From contig JAWLAZ010000001.1 in NCBI GenBank assembly GCA_041395205.1, positions 868,001 to 932,000 on the forward strand: DNA of 64,000 nt, given 5' to 3'. Source of the stretch: JAHEFU01 sp041395205. GTDB taxonomy: Bacteria > 4484-113 > JAFGCY01. A model generated the notes under the pieces. That model was not told the DNA's origin. It worked only from the letters and a program-made list of their open reading frames with translations, and made no database searches. The translations under genes were made by a program, and so were the position numbers. Below, piece after piece: positions 17,633 through 24,579 of the stretch; positions within the stretch are counted from its first letter, which is position 1; every line of letters starts with the position of its first letter.

Positions 17633-20092
17633 GTGAAGATCCTCAAGATCATCTTCAGCGTGATCATCATCGCGGCTCTGCTGCTTGCGGTGGCGGTCGG
17701 CGTTTTCTGGGAGAAGCTGCTGTCCCCCGCGCAGAAGCTGCGCTACGGCAAGCAGTTCAGTGCCGTGGAGGATCTGCGCCAGCAGAGCGCCGCGCAGCCG
17801 GATGACCATGATGCGCTGGCGGCATATGTGGATGCGCTGGCCCAGGAAGGCAACATCGGCCGCGCGTATTATCTGAGCGAATTGTACGGCGTGGACAGCC
17901 AGGCCGCCGCCGAGCTGCGCGCGCTGGCCCTGCGCAGCCTCAAGCAGTCCGTGGACGGCACGATCCTCGACATCACCGCCGAGCCGGAGGCCCAGCAGTT
18001 CCTGGAGACACCGGCCTGGGAGGTGCTCTGCTACCTCGAGGGTTACCGCCATGCGCTCTCCGGCGACTGGATGAGTGCGCGCAATGAGCTGATGGCGATC
18101 CGTACCGGCGAGCTGCCCGAGGCCCTGCGCGGCTGGCACCGCTACTATCTGGCGCGGGCCTACCGCTACGGTGGCGACGAGGAACAGCAGCAGCAGGTGC
18201 AGAAGCTGCTGGAGGAAGTCGTCAGCGATGAGGAGCAGGCCAGGCGCAGCGGCAGCCTGCTGCATGGGCGGGCAATCTACAACATCATCGACTGGTGCGT
18301 GGCTGACGACTACAGCGGCACTGACGGGCTGGAGCAGGCCCGCAGACTCTACGAGGAGCTGCCCCCGCTGCGTGAGGCCTGGGCCCGGCAGAAGTCGGCC
18401 ACGGCGCTCGGGGACAGGCTGCTGGCCACGGGCGATCCGGGCGCGGCCTGGGAGCTGGCGGCCGGCGCACTCGTGGATGACCCGGCCGGCAACGGTGGCA
18501 AGGGGGCCGGCGAGCTGGCCCTGCGCGCACTGGCTGAGGTGCTGGCCGGCTTCAGCAACCAGGGCAGCCAGTCCAGTCCGGACTGGCAACCGGCCACGGA
18601 GCCGCTCAGGCCGCTGATGAACCCCCAGGGTGAACTGCAGCTCGGGATCGACGCGCTGCGGGTTCGTGCGCTGGCGGACTGGGCTGTTGCCAACGAACGC
18701 ACGGCGGATGCCGCCGAACTGCTCCGGGCGCTGCGTCCGCATGTGAGTGAGCGCAGGGCCTGGGAGGAACTGCGTGTCGGCGAGGCCCTCTGCTACCGCG
18801 GCGGCAAGGACCGCAGTGCGATGCAGTCCCTGCTGCTGGATGCCAACCTGCGCGGGATGTCCGATGCCGCGCTGAGCGAGATCTACCTCGAGAACGGCAT
18901 GCTGCTGAGGGGCGGCAGTGACTGGAACGGCGCGCTCGAGCAGCTGCGCAGCAGCGCGGTGCTCAACGGTCCGCGCAGCAGCGAGGCCTGGTGGCAGTGC
19001 TACCTGGTGCTGAAGCGCGTGCAGGATCCGCTCAATGTGGAAAGCGCGATCAGCTACCTGCAGCATGTGATGGACGGGGACACCGCCGCGGATTCCTTCC
19101 CGCGCGCCTTCGAGGAGCTGGTGCCGCTCCTGATCCACGCCCAGAGCCGCACACGGGCGAAGCAGCTCTGCGAGCGCGTGCTGCAGCTTGCCGGCAGCGG
19201 CGGGATGATGGACGGCGAACGCGGCACGGAGCTGGCGACCGTTGCCAACTTCTGGCTGGCCTGGATCGCCCGCGCCGAGGGTGAGCTGGCGGCGGCCAAC
19301 CGCCATGCCGATGCGATCCGGCTGCGCCACTGGAACTACTACGAAATCACTGCCCGCCCGGAGATCCTGCCGGAGACGGTCGGCACAGCGGAGCTGCTGG
19401 AGCTGCCCGAGAGTGCGGGCGAGTACTTCGCGGGGATGGGCCTGACAACGAACGCCCAGGAATGCTACGACACTGACGGCCCGGCGGACAGCCAGCTGCT
19501 CTGCCTGTACCGGATTGACAACGCTGCCGCGCTGCAGGACCTGCCGGCCGTGCAGTGGCGGGCCACGGAGATCCTCGAGAGCGGGATGCTGCGTGAGGCG
19601 GCGCTGCTGGACTACGTGCTGGCCCGGGCCTATCCGCGGCCCTTTGACGACGTGGTGCTGCCTGCCGCAAAGGAGTTCCGCGTGGCTCCGGCGCTGATCT
19701 ACGCCGTGATCAAGAAGGAAAGCAACTTCAAGCCGGATGACATCTCCTGGGCGGGGGCCGAGGGCCTGATGCAGCTGATGCCGGAGTCGGCGAAGTGGCT
19801 CAACAGCCGCTATTCACTCGGCGTGGACCTGAACCGGCTGCGCGATCCGCAGCAGAACGTGCGGCTCGGCGCTGCCAACCTGCGCAGCCTCTATGACCAG
19901 CTCGGCCAGGACAACATCCGCGGCGTGATCATCGCCCACAACAAGGGCGCCGGCAACTACCAGAAGTGGACCGGACGCTACGGTGACAACCCGGTGCTGA
20001 TCAGCGAACTGGTGCCCAACGAGGAGAACGAGGGCTTCATCAAGCGCGTGCTGCGCTACTACCTGATCTACAGCTGGCTGGAGGAACGCTAG
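17633..20092 (+). CDS. Membrane-anchored lytic murein transglycosylase (SLT family)
   Basis: 819 residues from GTG 17633. This start is chosen because translation there gives an uncleaved anchor (VKILKIIFSVIIIAALLLAVAVG) and avoids overlap with the cytochrome gene. Residues ~35-660 are helical repeats like the Slt70 superhelical ring. The C-terminal domain is the SLT fold: ALIYAVIKKESNF with the catalytic Glu, AGAEGLMQLMP, then AHNKGAGNYQKW, which replaces the usual A-Y-N-A-G-P-G motif, and a final helix. It cleaves the MurNAc-GlcNAc bond to 1,6-anhydromuropeptides in peptidoglycan turnover. The stop TAG merges with a GGAGG REP-like head. Confidence 0.93.
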   Translation: MKILKIIFSVIIIAALLLAVAVGVFWEKLLSPAQKLRYGKQFSAVEDLRQQSAAQPDDHDALAAYVDALAQEGNIGRAYYLSELYGVDSQAAAELRALALRSLKQSVDGTILDITAEPEAQQFLETPAWEVLCYLEGYRHALSGDWMSARNELMAIRTGELPEALRGWHRYYLARAYRYGGDEEQQQQVQKLLEEVVSDEEQARRSGSLLHGRAIYNIIDWCVADDYSGTDGLEQARRLYEELPPLREAWARQKSATALGDRLLATGDPGAAWELAAGALVDDPAGNGGKGAGELALRALAEVLAGFSNQGSQSSPDWQPATEPLRPLMNPQGELQLGIDALRVRALADWAVANERTADAAELLRALRPHVSERRAWEELRVGEALCYRGGKDRSAMQSLLLDANLRGMSDAALSEIYLENGMLLRGGSDWNGALEQLRSSAVLNGPRSSEAWWQCYLVLKRVQDPLNVESAISYLQHVMDGDTAADSFPRAFEELVPLLIHAQSRTRAKQLCERVLQLAGSGGMMDGERGTELATVANFWLAWIARAEGELAAANRHADAIRLRHWNYYEITARPEILPETVGTAELLELPESAGEYFAGMGLTTNAQECYDTDGPADSQLLCLYRIDNAAALQDLPAVQWRATEILESGMLREAALLDYVLARAYPRPFDDVVLPAAKEFRVAPALIYAVIKKESNFKPDDISWAGAEGLMQLMPESAKWLNSRYSLGVDLNRLRDPQQNVRLGAANLRSLYDQLGQDNIRGVIIAHNKGAGNYQKWTGRYGDNPVLISELVPNEENEGFIKRVLRYYLIYSWLEER

Positions 20093-20140
20093 GAGGTCAG
20101 ACCCATGGTCTGACTGGAAGCCAGAATTCAGTCTGACAAG
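20092..20140 (+). repeat. Two REP-like hairpins at the transglycosylase stop codon
   Basis: The first unit starts with the G of the TAG stop (20092-20114): GGAGG then TCAGAC/GTCTGA around CCATG. The second (20115-20140) has CAGA arms and ends TGACAAG. The remaining ~200 nt to the next gene has no other feature beyond TGTTTCAC at about 20204 and GTGAAACG at about 20255, two half-sites resembling a split parS. Confidence 0.7.
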
Positions 20141-20344
20141 GGGGAAGGTTGCTGTGAGCAGGGAGCAGAGGATGGTTAACCCCTCATATCAAGCCCGCCT
20201 GTTTCACACGCCATCCCCACAGAGGGGGTGCATTCTCAATGCGTGCCTGGAAATGTGAAACGCTTTTTGCGCGCAGCCGCAACATTGCGAAGCAGCCATG
20301 CGTCCCAACTGGCGGAGTGGGAAATCCAGCACAGTGGGGAAGTC

Positions 20345-21289
20345 ATGCGCGCATACACAGGCGTAACGATTGCAGCGGCCACGGCCCTGCTCATGGCCAG
20401 CGGCGGCTGCAGCCGCCACAGGGTGGGCTGGGACCTGAACGGCAGGCTGCTCAGCCTGCAGCTCAACAGCCCCTTCCCGCTTGAGCTGAAACGTGTCGAG
20501 GCGGGCAGCTTCACGATGGGCAGCACCCCCGACAGCTCCGCGCGCCACGGCGTGCCTGACAACGAGCAGCCGGCACATGAGGTGACGATCAGCGAGCCCT
20601 TCTTCATCGCCGTGCACGAAACCACGAATGAGCACTTCCGCCGGTTCCGTCCCGAACATGACAGCACGGCCGTGCTTGCCGGCCTGCCGGCGGATCTGGC
20701 AACGGGCGGCGATGCCACGCTTGTCAACGACGGGCGCAGCCCGGCCGTGGGGGTCAGCTATGCCGAGGCCGAGGCCTACTGCGAGTGGCTGAGCGAGGCC
20801 TGCGGCCTGATCGTGCGCCTGCCCACCGAGGCCGAATGGGAGTATGCCTGCCGCGGCGGGACCACGGCGGCCTACTGCTGGGGGGATGCGCGCGCGGAAA
20901 GCGTGAAGTATGCCAACCTGGCGGAGGCCGAGACCGCGGAGCTGCTCGGCGACGTGGAGGACCCGGCTCCGCGCGGTGACGGCCGCAGCCTGGCGGGACG
21001 TGTGGCCGGCTTCCAGGCGAACGCCTTCGGCCTGCATGACATGCATGGCAACGTCGCCGAATGGTGCAGCGATGTCTACAGCGAGAATTACTCCAATGCC
21101 GCACCCGACGGCAGTGCCAACCAGGTCGGGATCGATTCCGCCAGGCATGTGGTGCGCGGCGGGAGCTGGGCCAGCGGTGTGGAGGAGGCCCGCAGCGCGG
21201 CGCGCGAGGGCCTGGACGGCGGCACGGAGGATGCGATGACGGGCTTTCGGATCGTGGTGGAGATGCCGGCGGTGGAAGAGACAGAATAA
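20345..21289 (+). CDS. FGE-sulfatase-fold lipoprotein lacking the catalytic cysteines
   Basis: 314 residues from ATG 20345 (GGGGAAG 3 nt upstream). Lipobox ASGGC. The formylglycine-generating-enzyme fold is clear: AGSFTMGSTPD, HEVTISEPFFIAVHETTNEHF, GVSYAEAEAYCEWLSE, LPTEAEWEYACRGG, NAFGLHDMHGNVAEWCSD and RGGSWASG...GFRIVVE. In active FGE/SUMF1 two Cys sit in the segment between RGGSW and GFR; here that segment (ASGVEEARSAAREGLDGGTEDAMT) has none. It therefore should not make formylglycine and belongs to the broad non-catalytic or other-function FGE-fold group. Its last 30 coding bases are repeated exactly 1.47 kb downstream. Confidence 0.88.
   Translation: MRAYTGVTIAAATALLMASGGCSRHRVGWDLNGRLLSLQLNSPFPLELKRVEAGSFTMGSTPDSSARHGVPDNEQPAHEVTISEPFFIAVHETTNEHFRRFRPEHDSTAVLAGLPADLATGGDATLVNDGRSPAVGVSYAEAEAYCEWLSEACGLIVRLPTEAEWEYACRGGTTAAYCWGDARAESVKYANLAEAETAELLGDVEDPAPRGDGRSLAGRVAGFQANAFGLHDMHGNVAEWCSDVYSENYSNAAPDGSANQVGIDSARHVVRGGSWASGVEEARSAAREGLDGGTEDAMTGFRIVVEMPAVEETE
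21251..21280 (+). repeat. Left direct repeat of the 21.3-22.7 kb island (FGE-gene 3' end)
   Basis: 30-bp segment beginning ATCGTGGTGGAGATGCC, identical to 22724-22753. It encodes IVVEMPAVEE at the C-terminus of the FGE-fold lipoprotein. Confidence 0.85.
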
Positions 21290-21329
21290 AGTTCGAAACA
21301 AAATGAATAACTTCTGTTTCTGATCATCC

Positions 21330-21359
21330 TTGACAAAATGGGGGGGGGAATGTTATAGT
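21330..21359 (+). promoter_or_regulatory. Promoter with G9 tract in its spacer, candidate phase-variable
   Basis: TTGACA (21330-21335) and TATAGT (21354-21359) are 18 bp apart. Nine consecutive Gs (21340-21348) fill half of the spacer. ATG 21369 lies 9 nt past the -10. Slippage in the tract would change the 18-bp spacing and so promoter strength. Confidence 0.65.
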
Positions 21360-21368
21360 TCATAAACC

Positions 21369-21800
21369 ATGTTATTGCTATTTAGATACATTGCATTAAT
21401 GACTCTTGGCCTATGGTTGCTTACGACTACGGCCTTTAGTCAACTTTCCTGTTCTGCAGGAACAACAGTTTGTGATTGTGATTCCACTTGTTGCTCAGGC
21501 ACGTATTCAGGGGTCATTGTTACCACTACTACTCCTTACTACCTGCCTTGCACTGGTGCAACATGCCTTTTTAATCTGGCGAAATTTGATCATATAAAGA
21601 TGTACTGCAAGGTGAACTGGGCTGTTTGCCCTAGTGCACCAGCATCATGTACACATTGTTCCAGCCCCGTGGGGTTTGATAGATATGTGCTCGTGGATAA
21701 CTCGGACTGCCAAGGTCCGAACTGTGGTACACCAGCCACTCCTGCAGGAGGAAACACAGTAACTTTTCTGTGCACAAATGCAGGTGGGAGTTACTATTAA
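21369..21800 (+). CDS. Secreted cysteine-rich protein, function unknown
   Basis: 143 residues. Signal peptide MLLLFRYIALMTLGLWLLTTTAFS, then a mature chain with 14 Cys in about 120 residues, including DCDSTCCSG, a CC pair and CxxC steps, and many Thr/Ser. Such density suggests a disulfide-stabilised extracellular protein. No family recognised. Codon use is A+T-rich (ATA, TTA, AGA-type codons) unlike the neighbours. It sits directly behind the G9 promoter with no SD, so a leaderless start is likely. The second gene of the module follows 48 nt later. A similar Cys-rich gene opens the second module at 61.7 kb. Confidence 0.8.
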   Translation: MLLLFRYIALMTLGLWLLTTTAFSQLSCSAGTTVCDCDSTCCSGTYSGVIVTTTTPYYLPCTGATCLFNLAKFDHIKMYCKVNWAVCPSAPASCTHCSSPVGFDRYVLVDNSDCQGPNCGTPATPAGGNTVTFLCTNAGGSYY

Positions 21801-21848
21801 TCGAAAATCAGTTTCATATTCCGTTGGCTAGACTTAAGGAGAGGAATC

Positions 21849-22625
21849 ATGCTTATTCGCTCAGTCATGGTGATTGTGACAGTCTTTACTCTTGGCATAC
21901 TAGCAACGCCAGGGTTTGCAATGGAAGGAGTTGATCCGGATTATCCTGGTGTAGATGCAAATGGTGGAGTCTACAATCTCGCAGTAGAGGAGATTCAGCT
22001 TTCGGTGGCTGCGTTCCAGGAGGTATTCGGTCGCATGCCTGATAGCTGGTTGGAAGTGAGGCAGTCCGGGGTGTTTGATCGTCCAGTGATTGGCTTCCAA
22101 ATGCAGGAAATTGATCCAGACGATGGTCGAATTGATTTTCCAGGTGATGTATATCTTGACACAAATACACTGAGTGAATCCGGAGGAGTACTGCTTTTCT
22201 ATCACAACTCTCCGAAGGAAGGAACTGACATAGTACGAATGAAGCTTGACTTCGTCGATTCATTCGCTGAGCAGTTTGATCAGATCAAGGATTCGGTGGA
22301 GCTGAGTGATGCTGATCTGCAACTTCTTGAGAGCTGGTACGGGAATGAACCTCAGTTGATTCAATTCGGACAGTTACATGTTCTTTTTAATGATTTGATG
22401 ATGTATAAGAACATCCACGGTCGCTATCCCATGGCAATCACTGATCTGATTGAAGCAGGATTGGGACCATGCACAGTCAATACCATCAATCCTGTAACTG
22501 GTTCCAGATATCTATTTGATGGTAGTGAAGGGGATGTAAGCTACACCACCTTTGACAATGGCCAGGGATTTCAACTGGTTCATGTTGACACTGGAGTGAA
22601 GCGGAAATTTGGATTCACCTATTAG
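21849..22625 (+). CDS. Secreted pseudopilin-like protein of the Cys-rich module
   Basis: 258 residues. SD AAGGAGAGG 6 nt before ATG; signal peptide MLIRSVMVIVTVFTLGILATPGFA. Two segments resemble the conserved core of type II secretion/pilin subunits, where a helix ends with 'Y...G.yP.s...L': VAAFQEVFGRMPDSWLEVRQSG and LFNDLMMYKNIHGRYPMAITDLIEAGLG. It aligns with the 229-residue protein at 62.1 kb over ELSDAD...LHVLFNDLMMY..HGRYP versus ELSAAE...VRVLMAVDDYY..YGVVP. It lacks the prepilin N-terminal helix with its Glu5, so it is not a canonical pilin. Function unknown. Second gene behind the G9 promoter; A+T-rich like its partner. Confidence 0.75.
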   Translation: MLIRSVMVIVTVFTLGILATPGFAMEGVDPDYPGVDANGGVYNLAVEEIQLSVAAFQEVFGRMPDSWLEVRQSGVFDRPVIGFQMQEIDPDDGRIDFPGDVYLDTNTLSESGGVLLFYHNSPKEGTDIVRMKLDFVDSFAEQFDQIKDSVELSDADLQLLESWYGNEPQLIQFGQLHVLFNDLMMYKNIHGRYPMAITDLIEAGLGPCTVNTINPVTGSRYLFDGSEGDVSYTTFDNGQGFQLVHVDTGVKRKFGFTY

Positions 22626-22705
22626 CCGCTTGAATTACTACAGATGGAACTGAATGTTTGCCTGAGTACATTGAATGACTTCCAGGTCAGATTGATGTCG
22701 TGGAA

Positions 22706-22762
22706 TGCATGACCGGAATCCTCATCGTGGTGGAGATGCCGGCGGTGGAAGAGGCTGAGTAA
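22706..22762 (+). pseudogene. Fragment of an FGE-fold gene 3' end
   Basis: Reads ECMTGILIVVEMPAVEEAE-stop, matching the C-terminus DAMTGFRIVVEMPAVEETE of the FGE-fold lipoprotein at 21.3 kb; 30 bp (22724-22753) are identical. No start or remaining domain is present. It marks the right border of the A+T-rich island and is either a target duplication or the stump of a second FGE gene. Confidence 0.75.
22724..22753 (+). repeat. Right direct repeat of the 21.3-22.7 kb island
   Basis: Exact copy of 21251-21280. The sequence between the copies is clearly A+T-richer than both flanks. Confidence 0.85.
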
Positions 22763-22763
22763 T

Positions 22764-22859
22764 CAGTGGTCAGTGGTCAGTGGTCAGGAGCTGCGACTTT
22801 AGTCGCAGAAAACCGAAAGCGGAAAGCAGGGTAGCGGCGTCGCCCGGCGACGACTGAGA
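22764..22859 (+). repeat. Short tandem repeats and GGAG hairpin
   Basis: Three copies of CAGTGGT (22764-22784), then GGAG-CTGCGAC-TTTA-GTCGCAG (22787-22808), a REP-like unit with a third kind of arm, then a small CGTCGC/GCGACG hairpin at about 22837-22851. Confidence 0.6.
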
Positions 22860-22951
22860 GGGGTTGCGCGGACTTCATGTCTGGATCATTGCGCATTGCT
22901 GAGTGCCACGCCTCAGGTTAGGATTGCACTGTAAGCCCGGAGGTTCTGCAG

Positions 22952-23800
22952 ATGCGCATTGTCCTCACAGCCTTGACCGCTATAAGCTGTCTCCTGCTGC
23001 TGGCCTGCCAGCGCCAGCCGGCACCCGCCGCAGCACCGCTGGCCATCGTCGCGCTGAATGATCCTGCCAACCCCTACCGGGGCCAGTATGCCGACTGGGA
23101 TGCCTGGATCATCGCCAACCTTGACCCCCATTCCTCGCAAATGCCAGGCGCTACCGTGCGCCAGGGTGAAGCGGCGCTGTTTGTCAACATAGACGAGCAT
23201 GGCTGCCTGATTCCCTATGAACTGCATGCACGCCGGGAACGGACAGGCATGCAGCGCGGCATCGTCAGTGCTGGTTACGGCAGTACGCGCCTGCTGGCCC
23301 AGGGACCGATCAGTGATGAGCTGCAGGCCAGGCTCTCCGCCATGCTCGCGGGGATCAGCGCAGAGGGTTATCCTGAGATTCCGGACTGGCTGATGCAGGA
23401 ACCGCCGGAGGCCGCGATGTTCATGCCCAATGGCGACGTGCTCTGCAGGCTGCCAGCGGCTGAAAGCAAGTATCCCGACCCAGAGCTCGAAGGGCGGGAC
23501 GGCGTGATGATCTGGCAGCGGCATGCCGCTGACGGTGAACTGCTGGGCTGGACCAGCGGGCACTGGCTGGAACTGTATGTCGGGAGCGCGGGCATGCCGG
23601 AGGGTCAGCTCAGCAGCATCCCGGGTGCGATGCTGGAAGTGCGGGCGCTGTCCGGCAGCGGCTTCAGGCTGCTTGACTATGACGGCACCGAACTGGACCC
23701 GCTCAATCCGCCGCAGCGCAACCTGAAATTTGGCAATGAAATGTCGCGTTCCGCTCTGGAGTTTACATATGAGGGGCAGAGGGCAGGCGGGATGGAATGA
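22952..23800 (+). CDS. Lipoprotein of unknown function
   Basis: 282 residues. Signal MRIVLTALTAISCLLLLAC with lipobox LLLAC, then a Pro/Ala-rich linker. The mature part has no recognised domain; it is Trp/Tyr-containing and globular in composition (DWDAWIIANLDPHS, DGVMIWQRHAADGELLGWTSGHWLELYVG). GGAGG lies 9 nt before ATG and a TTAGGAT box at about 22917. Codon use returns to the G+C-rich host pattern. It stands between the A+T-rich island and the GxxExxY cassette. Confidence 0.65.
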   Translation: MRIVLTALTAISCLLLLACQRQPAPAAAPLAIVALNDPANPYRGQYADWDAWIIANLDPHSSQMPGATVRQGEAALFVNIDEHGCLIPYELHARRERTGMQRGIVSAGYGSTRLLAQGPISDELQARLSAMLAGISAEGYPEIPDWLMQEPPEAAMFMPNGDVLCRLPAAESKYPDPELEGRDGVMIWQRHAADGELLGWTSGHWLELYVGSAGMPEGQLSSIPGAMLEVRALSGSGFRLLDYDGTELDPLNPPQRNLKFGNEMSRSALEFTYEGQRAGGME

Positions 23801-23914
23801 GAAGCTGGGAACGGAGAGCTGAGAGCGGAAAGCAGGGGGCCGAAGGAAAAAGGCAGAAGACAGAAGTATCAGCGGCGCTCCCGCCGCCGAGCAGCAGATT
23901 GTCATGTTGTTTTC

Positions 23915-23949
23915 AACGCTAAGGCGCTGAGACGCTAAGGAAAGAAGGA
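23915..23949 (+). repeat. Left inverted repeat of the GxxExxY cassette
   Basis: 35 bp starting AACGCTAAGGCGCTGAGACG and built from CGCTAAGG-type units. It matches the reverse complement of 24411-24445 at 32 of 35 positions. Confidence 0.85.
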
Positions 23950-23961
23950 TTGTCAAACAGC

Positions 23962-24378
23962 TCACTGAGAAGTGTCAGGCAGTGGCCTGTAGTTGTTGAC
24001 AATTCTGAAAAGGCCTTCCCGCAGGAACGGGACATTGAAGTTGATCAGCAGGCCTCTGCGTAATCCTGAAAGCCGAAGGTAAGACAGGAGCTGTGCCTTG
24101 TGAACCTGTTCCACCTTCACAACTGATTTGAACTCAAGTAACAGTTCACCTTCAACCAGCATGTCGATCCTGAAACTGATTGGCAATCTGATGCCCCGGT
24201 AGTCGATCTGCAGGGGAGTCTCCACCTCACTGCTGATCCCCAAGTAATTCAGCTCCTGAACCATGCAGTACTGATATATGTTTTCGAGTAATCCTGGCCC
24301 GATTCGCCTGTGAACTTCCAGTGCAGCACCGATTACCCTGTTACTCAATATGTTGTCAGCTACTTTCTGATTATGCAT
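23962..24378 (-). CDS. GxxExxY protein (PD-(D/E)XK nuclease-like)
   Basis: 138 residues, the usual family length (~125-140). The signature GPGLLENIYQ is at about 27-36 after VIGAALEVHRRI. The nuclease-like core follows: SEVETPLQIDYRGIRL, FRIDMLVEGELLLEFKSVVKVEQVHKAQLLSYLRLSG, with D (FRIDMLV), E (LLLEFKS) and K in PD-(D/E)XK order, and the closing GLLINFNVPFLREGLFRIVN. Biochemical role is unknown for the family. The gene lies inside 35-bp inverted repeats (23915-23949 and 24411-24445), so gene and repeats form a 531-bp unit. Its base composition is A+T-richer than the flanks. Confidence 0.92.
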   Translation of the reverse strand: MHNQKVADNILSNRVIGAALEVHRRIGPGLLENIYQYCMVQELNYLGISSEVETPLQIDYRGIRLPISFRIDMLVEGELLLEFKSVVKVEQVHKAQLLSYLRLSGLRRGLLINFNVPFLREGLFRIVNNYRPLPDTSQ

Positions 24379-24410
24379 TACATTAGTTTAGTATAAGCAT
24401 GATTGAATTC

Positions 24411-24445
24411 TCCTTCTTTCCTTAGCGTCTTCGCGCCTCAGCGTT
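24411..24445 (-). repeat. Right inverted repeat of the GxxExxY cassette
   Basis: Reverse complement begins AACGCTGAGGCGCGAAGACG and ends CTAAGGAAAGAAGGA. Same order and length as the left copy, three mismatches. Confidence 0.85.
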
Positions 24446-24557
24446 AAAGCATTTCTTCAGCCAATCAGCGGCTTGCGCCGGGATACCGCGCCGAGCTCGC
24501 GCTCGACCTCCGCAGGCCGCATCGGGCCGCGTTAGACCAATATCTACCTACAAGGGA

Positions 24558-24563
24558 TATAAT
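24558..24563 (+). promoter_or_regulatory. purLF -10 box with CTCGGCG discriminator
   Basis: TATAAT directly followed by CTCGGCG; the same 13 nt occur in front of citrate synthase (50064-50076). ATG follows 16 nt later with GAGG as SD. Confidence 0.65.
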
Positions 24564-24579
24564 CTCGGCGCGAGGATCC

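Noticed and set aside
20204..20262. TGTTTCAC and GTGAAACG half-sites resembling parS
   Set aside because: The halves are about 45 nt apart and not joined as TGTTTCACGTGAAACA, so ParB would not be expected to bind.
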